From Variovorax sp. SG517 (lineage in GTDB: Bacteria; Pseudomonadota; Gammaproteobacteria; Burkholderiales; Burkholderiaceae_C): a stretch of 64,000 nt of DNA. The notes under the pieces were generated by a model. The model ran no database searches. It saw nothing but the letters and a program-made list of their open reading frames with translations, and was not told the origin of the DNA. This document shows, piece after piece, positions 1 through 9,174 of the stretch; within the stretch, counting starts at the first letter, position 1; every line of letters begins with the position of its first letter. Location: positions 558,001 to 622,000 of the forward strand of contig NZ_JABMJG010000004.1 in assembly GCF_013376045.1 (NCBI RefSeq). Reading direction: 5' to 3'. Position numbers and translations under genes: made by a program.

Positions 1-1780
1 CAACATCTATGCGCTGCTGGCGGTGGGGCTCGCGCTGATCTTCGGCGTCTCGCACCTCATCAACTTCGCGCACGGCTCGGTGTACACGGTGGGCGCGTAC
101 ATCGGCTGGGCGTCGATCACGTATCTGCACACGCCGCTGCCCGTGACCATCGCGCTGGTGGTGATCGGCTCGGGTGCGCTGGGCATGCTGATCGAGCGCG
201 TGGGCCTGCGGCCGCTGCAGGGCTCGGCGCGCATCGCGCCGCTGCTGGCCACCATCGGCATCAGCTTCGTGCTCGACATCCTGGTGCAGCTGGTGTTCAG
301 CCCCGACCCGCGCTCGCTGCCCACGCAGCTGCCCGACTGGCGCCTGCAGATCGGCACCGGCACCATCGGCGCGCTCGACATCCTCATCGCCGGCATCGGC
401 CTCGCGAGCGCGGCCGTGCTCTTCGGCTTCCTGCGTTTCACGAAGCTGGGCTGGGCGGTGCGCGCCACCGCGCAGGACCGCGACGCGGCGCAGCAGATGG
501 GCGTGGACGTCGACCGCGTGAACCAGACCGTGTTCGCCATCGCCGCCGCGCTGGGCGGCCTTTCGGGCCTGCTGGTGGGCATGTACTACAACAACATCAG
601 CCCCGCGATGAGCTTCCAGGCCACGCTCAAGGGCGTGGTGGCCACGGTGGTCGGCGGCGTGGGCAACGTGCCGGGCGCCATTGCCGGCAGCCTGCTGCTG
701 GGGCTGATCGAGAGCTATGGCGTGGCGATCCTCGGCACGCCGTACCGCAATCTCTTCGCCTTCGCGCTGCTGCTCGTGATCCTGCGGTGGAAGCCCAACG
801 GGCTGTTCGGGCGCAAGCGCGCATTGCCGCCCGAGCCGCTCACGGGCACCTTCATCGCGCCGAGCAAGCCGTGGCATGTGCCGCGCAGCCTGCTGGTCGC
901 GCTGTTCGCGGCGGCAGTGGCGCTGCCGCTGTTCGACCCGTCTCCGTACCTGCTGCAGACGCTCACCAACGCGTGGCTCTACGGCGCGCTCGCGCTGAGC
1001 CTCACGCTGGTGGCGGGCACCATCGGGCAGATCTCGCTGGGCCACGCGGGGCTGCTGGCCATCGGCGCGTATGCGTCGTCGCTGCTGGTGCTCGACCTGC
1101 GCCTGCCGGTGGGCACGGGCATCGTGCTCGCGGGCCTTCTCACTTCGCTGATCGGCACCGCGCTGATCTTCCCGGCCTTCAGGCTGCGCGGCCACTACGT
1201 GTCGATCGCCACGCTGGGCATCGGCGAGATCGTGGCGCTCACCATCCTCAACTGGGAAAGCCTCACGCACGGGCCCATCGGCGTGTCGGGCATTCCGCCG
1301 CTGTCGCTTTTCGGGCGCGATGCGTCGTCGAACGAGGCGCTCTACTGGGCTTCGTTCGGTGCGATGGTGCTGCTCGCGCTGCTGCAGTGGCGCCTTCTGC
1401 GTTCTCACCTGGGCCGCACCTTCCGCGCGGTGCGCGAGGACGAGGTGGCCGCGCGCGCCTACGGCGTGAGCCCCGACCGCTACAAGGCGCTGGCCTTCGG
1501 CTTCGGCGGCTTCGCGGCCGGCGTGAGCGGCGCCTTCACCGCGCACATGTACTCGTACATCAACCACGAGACCTTCGGCTCGCAGATCTCGATCCTCGCG
1601 CTGACGATGGTGATCCTGGGCGGGCTCGGGAACATCAGCGGCGCGCTGCTGGGCGCGGTGGCGCTCGTGAGCCTGCCGGAGCTGTTCCGCGTGACGGCGG
1701 AGTACCGGATGCTGATCTACGGCGTCGCACTGCTTCTCCTGATCCGATTCCGCCCGCAGGGTTTGCTGGGCACTGTCTGA
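1..1780 (+). CDS. Fused LivH-LivM branched-chain amino acid-type ABC permease (5' partial)
   Basis: The reading frame is open from base 2, so the gene begins before the window; 592 residues are visible. The first ~265 residues are LivH-like ([15 protein letters not shown] near the start, then a [21 protein letters not shown] segment). After a hydrophilic linker (~265-285) a complete LivM-like half follows ([38 protein letters not shown]). In most Liv systems these two inner-membrane permeases are separate proteins, so one chain here would supply the whole translocation pore. It is followed by an OsmC gene and the matching ATPases livG and livF, all on the same strand with tiny gaps. The substrate cannot be read from the sequence; the family moves branched-chain amino acids, amides or aromatic acids. 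The substrate-binding gene is not visible and may lie upstream. Confidence 0.9.
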   Translation, partial: NIYALLAVGLALIFGVSHLINFAHGSVYTVGAYIGWASITYLHTPLPVTIALVVIGSGALGMLIERVGLRPLQGSARIAPLLATIGISFVLDILVQLVFSPDPRSLPTQLPDWRLQIGTGTIGALDILIAGIGLASAAVLFGFLRFTKLGWAVRATAQDRDAAQQMGVDVDRVNQTVFAIAAALGGLSGLLVGMYYNNISPAMSFQATLKGVVATVVGGVGNVPGAIAGSLLLGLIESYGVAILGTPYRNLFAFALLLVILRWKPNGLFGRKRALPPEPLTGTFIAPSKPWHVPRSLLVALFAAAVALPLFDPSPYLLQTLTNAWLYGALALSLTLVAGTIGQISLGHAGLLAIGAYASSLLVLDLRLPVGTGIVLAGLLTSLIGTALIFPAFRLRGHYVSIATLGIGEIVALTILNWESLTHGPIGVSGIPPLSLFGRDASSNEALYWASFGAMVLLALLQWRLLRSHLGRTFRAVREDEVAARAYGVSPDRYKALAFGFGGFAAGVSGAFTAHMYSYINHETFGSQISILALTMVILGGLGNISGALLGAVALVSLPELFRVTAEYRMLIYGVALLLLIRFRPQGLLGTV

Positions 1781-1794
1781 AAGAACACACCACC

Positions 1795-2373
1795 ATGAGC
1801 CACCTCAACGACTACCTCGCCGAGAAACGTGCCGCCGTGCTGGCGCGCAATGCCGCCGTCGAAGCCGGCACGGCGCAGCCCGTGCAGCTCAAGGCCAGCG
1901 TGAAGGCCGAGGGCCGCAGCGGCGTGCGCCGGCTGCGCATCCGCGAACACCAGGTCATCAGCGACAGCCCGCCGGACTTCGCAGGCTACAACCTCGGCCC
2001 CAGCTCGCCAGAGCTGCAGCTGGGCGTGCTGGGCACCTGCGTCACGCACATCTTCCTGATCCAGGCGGCCGAGCGGCAGGTTCCGCTCGAGAGCCTCGAG
2101 GTGGAGGTGACGGGCATCATCGACCCGCGCGGCGGCAAGCCGGGCCACGAGAAGACGCCGATCTGGCCGCACGAGATCGGCTACACGGTGCACATCGACT
2201 CCCCCGCGAGCCGCGAGGAGATCGACGCGCTCTTCGAGGCGGTGGAGCGCAACTGCCCCATCCTCAACCTGCTGCGCAATCCGCAGACCATCCGCGCGGA
2301 GGTGAAGCTGGTCGACTCGAAGGCCGGGGCTGCCAACGCGTCGCGGAAAGAGGACGATGCCGTCGCTGCTTGA
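1795..2373 (+). CDS. OsmC/Ohr-family protein inside a Liv ABC operon
   Basis: This 192-residue protein matches the OsmC fold family. It has the central helix region GTCVTHIFLIQAAE with the first conserved cysteine, and a second cysteine in NCPILNLLRNP about 90 residues later, the spacing expected for the peroxide-reacting pair. OsmC/Ohr proteins reduce organic hydroperoxides in the cytoplasm, but many paralogues have unknown roles. The ATG at 1795 is chosen because it lies 14 bases after the permease stop and gives a normal-length protein; the frame is open much further upstream only as a shadow of the permease gene. Its end overlaps the start of livG by 17 bases, so it is translated as part of the transporter operon. 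Its link to transport is unknown. Confidence 0.82.
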   Translation: MSHLNDYLAEKRAAVLARNAAVEAGTAQPVQLKASVKAEGRSGVRRLRIREHQVISDSPPDFAGYNLGPSSPELQLGVLGTCVTHIFLIQAAERQVPLESLEVEVTGIIDPRGGKPGHEKTPIWPHEIGYTVHIDSPASREEIDALFEAVERNCPILNLLRNPQTIRAEVKLVDSKAGAANASRKEDDAVAA

Positions 2374-3216
2374 GATACGCGGCCTCGTGCGCCGCTTCGG
2401 CGGGCTCACGGCCGTCAACGCGGTCGACCTGCATGTGGGCGAGGGCGAGCTGCTGAGCGTGATCGGGCCGAACGGTGCGGGCAAGACCACGCTGTTCAAC
2501 CTCGTCACCGGCCTCGACCGGCCCGACGAAGGACAGGTGCTGTTCGACGGGAGCGACATCACCGGCCTGCCTGCGCAGCAGCTCGCGCAGCGCGGGCTCG
2601 CGCGCACCTTCCAGCATGGGCGCGTGTTCGCGAATCTCTCGGTGCTCGACAACGTGCTGGTCGGCGCCCACACGCGGCTGCGCGCCGTGAAACCCCGCCT
2701 GGGTGGCGTGCCCGGGCTGGGCGCCATCGCCGAGCTGGCGCTCGCGCTGGTGCAGCCCGGCGCGGTGCGCCGCGAGGAAGAGGCGCTGCGCGAGGAGGCG
2801 CGAGAGATCATCGCGCTCTTCGGCCAGCGCCTCGCGCCGCGCATCGACCACCCGGCCTACAGCCTCTCCTACGCCAACCGCCGCCGCGTGGAAATCGCGC
2901 GCGCGCTCGCACTCAAGCCGCGCCTGCTGCTGCTCGACGAGCCCACCGCCGGCATGAACGAGAGCGAGACTGCCGAGATGCTGGAGATCATCCGCGGCCT
3001 GAAGGCGCGCGGCCAGGCCATCCTGCTGATCGAGCACAAGCTCGACCTGGTGATGCAGCTGTCGGACCGCGTGGCCGTGCTCGACGACGGCCGCAAGATC
3101 GCCGAGGGGCTGCCCGGCGAGGTGCGTCATGACCCGGCGGTGATCGAGGCGTATCTCGGCCATCGCCAGGTGGGCTCGGCGGATGTGCCGCACGAAGAGA
3201 AAGAGGCGGTGCCCGC

Positions 3217-3220
<4 letters not shown>
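2357..3220 (+). CDS. ABC transporter ATP-binding protein, LivG type
   Basis: This 287-residue ATPase should couple ATP hydrolysis to the fused permease upstream. Visible motifs are Walker A GPNGAGKTT (~37-45), the LivG-style signature SLSYANRRRVEIARALA, Walker B LLLLDEPTAGMNESE, and the switch histidine in LLIEHKLDLVM. The length is slightly above the usual ~255 because of a charged insertion around 125-150 and a tail rich in Glu. It overlaps the OsmC gene by 17 bases and livF by 4 bases (ATGA), which indicates translational coupling. Substrate specificity is set by an unseen binding protein. Confidence 0.93.
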
Positions 3221-4071
<851 letters not shown>

Positions 4072-4108
4072 CGCACACAGGCATATCCATCGACGGGAGA
4101 ACAAACGA

Positions 4109-5020
4109 ATGCCCTTGAAACTCGACCACATCGTGATCGCGGTGCACGACCTCGAACGCACCATCGCCGACTACGGCGCGCTGGGCTTCCACGTGCTGCG
4201 CGGCGGCGACCATCCGGGGCGCGCCACGCACAACGCGCTGGTGGTGTTCGCAGACGGTAGCTATCTGGAGCTGATTGCGTGGCGCGAGCCTTCGCCCACG
4301 GAACGCTGGTGGCAGCTCTTGCAGACGCACGGCGAAGGCATCGTCGACTTCGCGCTGCTGCCGCGCGACACCGGCACCACAGTGGCCGACGCGAAGGCGC
4401 GGGGCCTCGCGCTCGAAGGCCCGCTCGACGGCGGCCGCGTGCGGCCCGACGGCGAGCGCCTGCGCTGGCAGACGGCGCGCCCGTCGTCGGCCGACCTGCC
4501 TTTCCTGTGCGGAGATCTCACGCCGCGCGCCCTGCGCGTGCCCGAAGGCGATGTGCGCGTGCATGCCAACGGCGTGCTGGGCGTGGCGAGCCTGGCCGTC
4601 GCGGTGCGCGATCTCGACGCGACGCTGGCGCGCTACCGTGCCTTGCTCGGCAGCAGCGTGTCCGACGATGCGGACACCCACATCGGCGAGCCCGTGGCGG
4701 TCCCGGGCAGCAATGTGCGCGTTGCCGTCATCGCGCTGGGACAAAGCGTGCTGGTGCTTTCGTCGCCGCGAGAAAACAGCGGCAGCAGTGCGTCGAACGA
4801 AGGGGAGGGCGGCGGCAGCCTGGGGCAGCGCCTCGCGGCGCGCGGCGAGGGCCCCTATGCGCTCGTGCTGCATACCGACAAGCCGCAGGCCACAGGCACC
4901 TTCGATCTCGCAAGGGCGCACGGCGCATTGATCGAACTCGACCTGCCGCCGCTGGACCGCCACGCGAAGCAGGGCGGTGGTTCGCGCGGCTACCAGGTCA
5001 ACAGCGCCGTCGGCGGCTGA
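4109..5020 (+). CDS. VOC/glyoxalase-like domain protein
   Basis: This 303-residue protein starts with LDHIVIAVHDLERTIADYGALGF, the typical opening of a vicinal-oxygen-chelate module, and continues with ALVVFADGSYLELIAW. A second, weaker module begins near residue 150 (GVASLAVAVRDLDATLARYRALLG). Such two-module proteins of the Glyoxalase_3 kind are common beside transporter and catabolic operons, mostly without known substrates. The start at 4109 follows a gap of 37 bases after livF with a GGGAGAA ribosome-binding site, so it probably belongs to the same operon. The true reaction (dioxygenase, isomerase or lyase) cannot be told from sequence alone. Confidence 0.8.
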   Translation: MPLKLDHIVIAVHDLERTIADYGALGFHVLRGGDHPGRATHNALVVFADGSYLELIAWREPSPTERWWQLLQTHGEGIVDFALLPRDTGTTVADAKARGLALEGPLDGGRVRPDGERLRWQTARPSSADLPFLCGDLTPRALRVPEGDVRVHANGVLGVASLAVAVRDLDATLARYRALLGSSVSDDADTHIGEPVAVPGSNVRVAVIALGQSVLVLSSPRENSGSSASNEGEGGGSLGQRLAARGEGPYALVLHTDKPQATGTFDLARAHGALIELDLPPLDRHAKQGGGSRGYQVNSAVGG

Positions 5021-5074
5021 GCCGTCGGTCGGCCATTGCCGCACTGCCTGGCGGCTTCTGCCGAGGCCGCCGCT

Positions 5075-5497
5075 TCAGTGCCCGCCGAGATGCGCCTTGC
5101 GCAGCCCGGCCTGCATCTTCTTCTGCAGCGCGGCCCCGCCTTTTTCCAGCGCTTCGGCGTCGGCACCGCTCTCCTCGGTCACGGGCCGGTACTTGCGGCC
5201 CCAGATGCCGATCTGCGCCACCACCGGCAGCAGGTCGATGCCCATCGGCGTGAGGCTGTAGATGGCCTTCTGCTTGTGGGTAGGGTCGTCGGCCCTGGAG
5301 AGAACGCCGTACTCGACCAGCTTGCCCAGGCGCTCGGTGAGGATGTTCGAGGAGATGCCTTCCTCGGATTGCAGGAACTCGCGGAAGTGGCGCTTGCCCG
5401 CGAACATCATGTCGCGAACGATCAGCAGGCTCCATCGGTCGCCGAAGACTTCGAGTGCGAGATTGATCGGACACGCCGATTTTTCGCTGGAGGCCAT
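5075..5497 (-). CDS. HxlR-family transcriptional regulator
   Basis: This ~140-residue winged-helix protein shows the HxlR hallmarks: a conserved cysteine (SACPINLALEVFGDRWSLLIVRDM), the recognition region FREFLQSEEGISSNILTERLGKL and the wing YSLTPMGIDLLPVV. The start at 5497 (MASSEKSACP) is preferred; an in-frame ATG at 5539 would add 14 residues not typical of the family. HxlR proteins often respond to aldehydes or redox stress through the conserved cysteine. It is divergent from the RibD/DHFR-like reductase gene, and a palindrome with a direct repeat lies between them, so it probably controls both genes. Confidence 0.88.
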   Translation of the reverse strand: MASSEKSACPINLALEVFGDRWSLLIVRDMMFAGKRHFREFLQSEEGISSNILTERLGKLVEYGVLSRADDPTHKQKAIYSLTPMGIDLLPVVAQIGIWGRKYRPVTEESGADAEALEKGGAALQKKMQAGLRKAHLGGH

Positions 5498-5520
5498 GCT
5501 CTTTCCGATCTCTTTGAAAA

Positions 5521-5580
5521 ACTGCTTGCATTTTCGCATCGGTTGCCGAACACTTCAACTGCTTGCATTTGGCAAGCAGT
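5521..5580. promoter_or_regulatory. Probable HxlR operator: palindrome plus direct repeat
   Basis: Bases 5558-5580 form a perfect 9-bp-arm palindrome ACTGCTTGC-ATTTG-GCAAGCAGT. The left arm and the following bases (ACTGCTTGCATTT) occur again as a direct repeat at 5521-5533. Both lie in the divergent gap between the HxlR gene and the reductase gene, the position where HxlR dimers normally bind. The call is an inference from symmetry and position. Confidence 0.7.
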
Positions 5581-5597
5581 ATCGAAGGAGAACCGCC

Positions 5598-6191
5598 ATG
5601 AGAAAACTCATCCTCCAAATGCAGATGTCGGTCGACGGCTATGTGTCGCCGGCCAATGGCAATCTCGACTGGCAGCTCTGGGGCTGGGGCGATCGCTGGG
5701 GCTGGGACGAAAAGCTCAAGCGCGACTTCAACGCCGTCTTCGAAGGCATCGACACCATCCTGCTGAGCCGGCTCGTCGCGCAGGAGGGCTACCTCGACCA
5801 CTGGGGCCGCGCGGCGAAGAGATTTCCCGCGGATCCGCACTACGCCTTCGCGCAGAAGATCGTCGACGCGCGCAAGGTCGTGCTCACCGGCAAGCTCGAG
5901 TCTTCGCAATGGGAGCGCACCGTCATCGCCCGAGGCGGTATGGTGGAAGAGGTGAACGCGCTGAAGCGCGAGCCGGGCAAGGACATCATCACCATCGGCG
6001 GCGTCGGCTTCGCGTCGGCGCTGGTGGCGGCGGGGCTGGTCGACGAGTTCCAGTTCTTCGTGAACCCGACGGCGGTGGGCGCGGGGCGCTCGGTGTTCCA
6101 CGACACGCGCAAGGGCCACAAGCTGCGGCTGTTGCGCTCGACGGCCTACGAGAGCGGCATGGTGGTCAACCGCTACGCCCCGGCCTTATGA
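5598..6191 (+). CDS. Dihydrofolate reductase-family (RibD C-terminal-like) protein
   Basis: The 197-residue product begins MRKLILQMQMSVDGYVSPANG, the typical start of the small RibD_C/YwjB-like reductases, and ends with the TIGGVGFASALVAAGLVDEF and NPTAVGAGRSVF segments of that fold. These enzymes use NADPH and resemble DHFR; most are of unknown substrate, and only some act on riboflavin precursors. The ATG follows AAGGAG (5585-5590) by 7 bases. It is divergent from the HxlR regulator and probably its target. Confidence 0.85.
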   Translation: MRKLILQMQMSVDGYVSPANGNLDWQLWGWGDRWGWDEKLKRDFNAVFEGIDTILLSRLVAQEGYLDHWGRAAKRFPADPHYAFAQKIVDARKVVLTGKLESSQWERTVIARGGMVEEVNALKREPGKDIITIGGVGFASALVAAGLVDEFQFFVNPTAVGAGRSVFHDTRKGHKLRLLRSTAYESGMVVNRYAPAL

Positions 6192-6315
6192 AGGACAAGG
6201 CGCCGCGCGGATACCAGCGCTTACCTGGTTTCACCTGACCGAGACCTGAACTGGCTGAACCGGACACATGCGGTGCGCACAATGGACTCGTCATCAACGC
6301 ATGAAGGAGTTCAGG

Positions 6316-6747
6316 ATGAACACCAACTCGAAGAAGATCATGGCCGTGGGAGCCGCGGCACTCGCAATGTGCATGGCCGCGGGAAGCGCCTTTGCGCAGG
6401 ACCGCCGATTCGACGACAACGGCCGGCACGGCGATGGCCGCTACGAGCAGCGCGACCGCAATTTCGACCGCCGTGGTCCGCACGGCGATCGCTACTACCG
6501 CGGCAACCAGGACTTCCGCGATGGCCGCCAGGTCGATCGCCGCGGCTTCCCGCAGCCGCACGCCGAATGGCGCCGCGGCGGGCGCGTGCCGCCGGAGTAC
6601 CGTGGCCGCAACTACGTGGTGCAGGACTGGCGTGCCTACAGGCTCCAGCAGCCGCCCCGTGGCTATCAGTGGGTGGGCGTGGGCGGTGACTTCGTGCTCG
6701 CCGCCATCGCCACCGGCGTGATCGCGAACATCATCGCCGGCCAGTAA
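6316..6747 (+). CDS. RcnB-like periplasmic protein
   Basis: A 143-residue exported protein with a clear signal peptide (KKIMAVGAAALAMCMAAGSAFA, cut after AFA). The middle (~30-85) is full of Arg, Asp, Gly and Tyr in loose repeats (RRFDDNGRHGDGRYEQRDR), and the C-terminal ~50 residues (PPEYRGRNYVVQDWRAYRL, then GYQWVGVGGDFVLAAIATGVI) match the RcnB family. In E. coli RcnB modulates nickel/cobalt efflux, but most relatives, including this one, have no metal-efflux neighbour and unknown role. The start at 6316 follows AAGGAG at 6303-6308. A terminator follows directly. Confidence 0.8.
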   Translation: MNTNSKKIMAVGAAALAMCMAAGSAFAQDRRFDDNGRHGDGRYEQRDRNFDRRGPHGDRYYRGNQDFRDGRQVDRRGFPQPHAEWRRGGRVPPEYRGRNYVVQDWRAYRLQQPPRGYQWVGVGGDFVLAAIATGVIANIIAGQ

Positions 6748-6768
6748 GCGAAGGCTTGCATCATGACG

Positions 6769-6799
6769 AAACCGCCACGGGAAACCGGGGCGGTTTTTT
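6769..6799 (+). terminator. Intrinsic terminator after the RcnB-like gene
   Basis: The stem AACCGCC/GGCGGTT (6770-6776 and 6789-6795) with a 12-base loop is followed by a run of six T. It sits 21 bases after the stop codon. Confidence 0.8.
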
Positions 6800-6826
6800 C
6801 TTTGGAGCGAACGCCGCAGCCGGTCT

Positions 6827-7096
6827 TCAGACCAGCGCCGAGGGCACCGACTGAGCGCACACGTTGCGCCCCGTGATGGTCAGGCGGAGGCCGCCGCCGT
6901 GCCACTCGAGCCAGTTGAGGCTCACGTACGCGTCGATGTCGGCGTCGTCGATGCGATCTGCCTGGCGGCTCTGCAGCAACTCGACCGTGGCGGGCAGGGC
7001 CCGTCTCAGGCGTTCTCGCCGCTCCGCCGCATCGGCCGCCCTCTGGGAGGCCTTTGTTTGCTGTTGCGCTTGCTGCTGCGAGGTCGACGATGCCAT
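6827..7096 (-). CDS. Conserved-looking small hypothetical protein
   Basis: The 89-residue product is not recognised. It starts with a Gln/Ala-rich stretch (SSTSQQQAQQQTKASQRAAD), has a basic helix (ERRERLRRALPATVELLQ) and a compact C-terminal part (DAYVSLNWLEWHGGGLRLTITGRNVCAQ). No signal peptide or membrane segment is visible, so it should be cytoplasmic. Third-position GC is high, as in its neighbours. It lies 127 bases downstream of the CysB-type gene on the same strand and convergent with the RcnB-like gene. Confidence 0.6.
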   Translation of the reverse strand: MASSTSQQQAQQQTKASQRAADAAERRERLRRALPATVELLQSRQADRIDDADIDAYVSLNWLEWHGGGLRLTITGRNVCAQSVPSALV

Positions 7097-7223
7097 TGCT
7101 GATCCATTTCCAGGAAGCCAGGTGATTAACCCGAATGTACGCCGCCTGTGTGAAGCTGCATTCTTCTTTTTTAACCTTTCTGTCGTCCTCAGTACACACC
7201 GCGCAACAGGCGCTGGACAAGCC

Positions 7224-8168
7224 CTAGATTTCGTAGTGCGAGGCCTTGGCTTCGTCTCCCAGAGCCTTTTCGACGACGGCGCGCGTCAGCGTGGGCGCAA
7301 AAGACTCGATGAAGGCGTAGACGTACTTGCGCAGGTAGGTGCCGCGCCGCACGGCCAGCTTGGTGAGGTTGATGCCGAAGAGCCGTCCCGCGTCGAGCGC
7401 GCGCAGCTGCGTATCGCGCTCGGCCTCGTAGGCCACGCCGGCCACGATGCCGATGCCCAGCCCCAGCTGCACGTAGGTCTTGATCACGTCGGCGTCCATC
7501 GCGGCCAGCACGATGTTGGGCTGCAGCCCGCGCTGCTCGAAGGCCTCGTCGATGCGCGAGCGGCCGGTGAAGCCCGTGTCGTAGGTGATGAGCGGATAGC
7601 GCGTGAGCGCTTCCAGCGTGAGCGGCGCGTCGAGCAGCGGGTGCCCGGGCGGCACGATCACCGAATGCGTCCAGCGGTAGCAGGGCAGGGCCACCAGCTG
7701 CGGATAGTCGCCCAGCGCCTCGGTGGCGATGCCCACGTCGGCCTCGCCGTCGAGCAGCATCTGCGCGATCTGCTTGGGCGAGCCCTGGTGCAGGTGCAGC
7801 TTCACGTTCGGGAACTGCGCGCGGAATTCCTGCACCGCCACCGGCATCGCGTAGCGCGCCTGCGAGTGCGTGGCCGCCACCGAGAGCAGGCCGCTCTGCT
7901 GCGCGACGAACTCCTGGCCCGCGTGCTTGAGGTTGCTGCTTTCCATCAGCATGCGCTCGATGATCGGCAGCACGTGCCCGCCGGGCTCCGTGAGCCCCGT
8001 GAGCCGCTTGCCGGCGCGCACGAAGAGCTCGATGCCGAGCTCTTCCTCGAGTTCGCGGATCTGCCGGCTCACGCCGGGCTGGGAGGTATGAAGCGTATGG
8101 GCGACCTCGGTCAGGTTGAAGCCGCAACGAACGGCCTCGCGTACCGAGCGCAGTTGTTGGAAGTTCAT
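7224..8168 (-). CDS. LysR-type regulator, CysB/Cbl subfamily
   Basis: This 314-residue protein starts MNFQQLRSVREAVRCGFNLTEVA, the characteristic CysB-subfamily opening, with helix-turn-helix LHTSQPGVSRQIRELEEELG and a normal C-terminal effector domain. CysB-type regulators activate sulfate/sulfonate assimilation genes in response to N-acetylserine or sulfur status. The start at 8168 is chosen over an ATG six codons upstream because family members begin at this point. No sulfur gene lies beside it in the window, so its targets are unlinked or it controls sulfonate genes elsewhere. Confidence 0.87.
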   Translation of the reverse strand: MNFQQLRSVREAVRCGFNLTEVAHTLHTSQPGVSRQIRELEEELGIELFVRAGKRLTGLTEPGGHVLPIIERMLMESSNLKHAGQEFVAQQSGLLSVAATHSQARYAMPVAVQEFRAQFPNVKLHLHQGSPKQIAQMLLDGEADVGIATEALGDYPQLVALPCYRWTHSVIVPPGHPLLDAPLTLEALTRYPLITYDTGFTGRSRIDEAFEQRGLQPNIVLAAMDADVIKTYVQLGLGIGIVAGVAYEAERDTQLRALDAGRLFGINLTKLAVRRGTYLRKYVYAFIESFAPTLTRAVVEKALGDEAKASHYEI

Positions 8169-8321
8169 CTGGCGCTGAGAAGTCATCGAAGCCCCGGATG
8201 GGGCCGACCGGCGATTCTCTGCACAACTGCTTATTCGGGGAACGATGCGTTTGTTGGTTTCACATGAGTAAAACATCTTTGAGCCGCTCCGGCGGCGCCT
8301 TCGTTCCCGATTCTTGTAATT

Positions 8322-8337
8322 TCGCACGCATGTGCTA
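8322..8337. promoter_or_regulatory. Probable TetR operator, copy 1
   Basis: TCGCAC-GCAT-GTGCTA lies 12 bases upstream of the TetR gene and matches, with one mismatch in the arm, the perfect palindrome at 9005-9020. It should mediate autoregulation. Confidence 0.65.
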
Positions 8338-8348
8338 AAGTTTGCCGC

Positions 8349-8951
8349 ATGGACGCCAAGACCCAGAAAAGCGAACTCACCCGCGCCGCCATCGTCGGCG
8401 CGGCAATGAACCTCGCGCTGGCCGAGGGCCTGGAAGCGATCACGCTGCAGGCCGTGGCCAGCAGGCTGGGCCTGTCGAAGAGCGGCGTGTTCTCGCGTGT
8501 GGGGTCGCGCGAGGCGCTGCAGAAGGCCGTCATCGAGGAGTATGGCCGCGGCTTCCTGGCCGACGTGTTCGTGCCCGCCATGCAGAAGCCCAAGGGCCTC
8601 GCCCGGCTCAACGAGATCGTGGCGCGGTGGATCGCCCGCATGCGCGACGTCGAGATGCACACCGGCTGCCTCTACACCGCCGGCGCCTTCGAGTTCGACG
8701 ACCGCGAAGGCGAGCTGCGCGAGGTGCTGCTGGGCGAAATCACCCGCTGGCGCGCCGCCCTGCGCCGCACCGTGCTGCAGGCCATGGAGACGGGCGAGCT
8801 CAAGGCCGACACCGACCCCGCACAGCTCGTGAGCGAGATCAACGGCCTGACCATGACCCAGCTGCACGACGCGCGCTTCCTGCGCGACCCGCAGGCCGCC
8901 GACCGCGCCACGCAGACCTGGCAGCGGCTTCTTTCCAGCTACCTCGCCTGA
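8349..8951 (+). CDS. TetR/AcrR-family transcriptional regulator
   Basis: A 200-residue regulator with an N-terminal TetR helix-turn-helix (TRAAIVGAAMNLALAEGLEAITLQAVASRLGLSKSGVFS split over residues ~10-50) and a C-terminal ligand domain resembling the TetR_C subfamily seen next to small hydrolases (TGCLYTAGAFEFDDREGELRE). It is followed by a 37-aa peptide gene and an alpha/beta hydrolase gene. Nearly identical palindromes precede both this gene and the peptide gene, so it probably represses its own transcription and that of the downstream pair. The inducer is unknown, possibly an ester or lipid given the hydrolase. Confidence 0.88.
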   Translation: MDAKTQKSELTRAAIVGAAMNLALAEGLEAITLQAVASRLGLSKSGVFSRVGSREALQKAVIEEYGRGFLADVFVPAMQKPKGLARLNEIVARWIARMRDVEMHTGCLYTAGAFEFDDREGELREVLLGEITRWRAALRRTVLQAMETGELKADTDPAQLVSEINGLTMTQLHDARFLRDPQAADRATQTWQRLLSSYLA

Positions 8952-9004
8952 GCGAGCCCCTTCACGAAGCAGGCGGATTTCCCGCGCATCGATTTGCCAA
9001 GATT

Positions 9005-9020
9005 TCGCACAGTCGTGCGA
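9005..9020. promoter_or_regulatory. Probable TetR operator, copy 2
   Basis: Perfect palindrome TCGCAC-AGTC-GTGCGA, 17 bases before the start of the 37-aa peptide gene, sharing its half sites with copy 1 at 8322-8337. The position just upstream of the ribosome-binding site suits repression. Confidence 0.72.
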
Positions 9021-9037
9021 TAAAAAGGAGAAGCACC

Positions 9038-9151
9038 ATGCTGATCATTGCCCTCTTCCTCGCCGCGTATGCGGCAGTCCTCGGCCTCAAGGGCCTCCGC
9101 GACACCCTGCGCAGCCTGCCTGCGAGCAACAACGACTGGGTCTGGTACTGA
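9038..9151 (+). CDS. 37-residue predicted membrane peptide
   Basis: The ORF encodes a 37-residue peptide starting MLIIALFLAAYAAVLGLKG and ending NNDWVWY. Residues 2-17 form one hydrophobic helix, followed by a basic amphipathic stretch (GLRDTLRSLP) and an aromatic tail. An excellent AAGGAG (9025-9030) lies 7 bases before the ATG, and a TetR-type operator lies just upstream. The hydrolase gene follows after 23 bases, suggesting one regulated operon. No function is recognised; it could anchor or modulate a membrane process. Evidence for translation is the strong ribosome-binding site and context. Confidence 0.65.
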   Translation: MLIIALFLAAYAAVLGLKGLRDTLRSLPASNNDWVWY

Positions 9152-9174
9152 AGACCCGCAAGGAACACCTGCCC

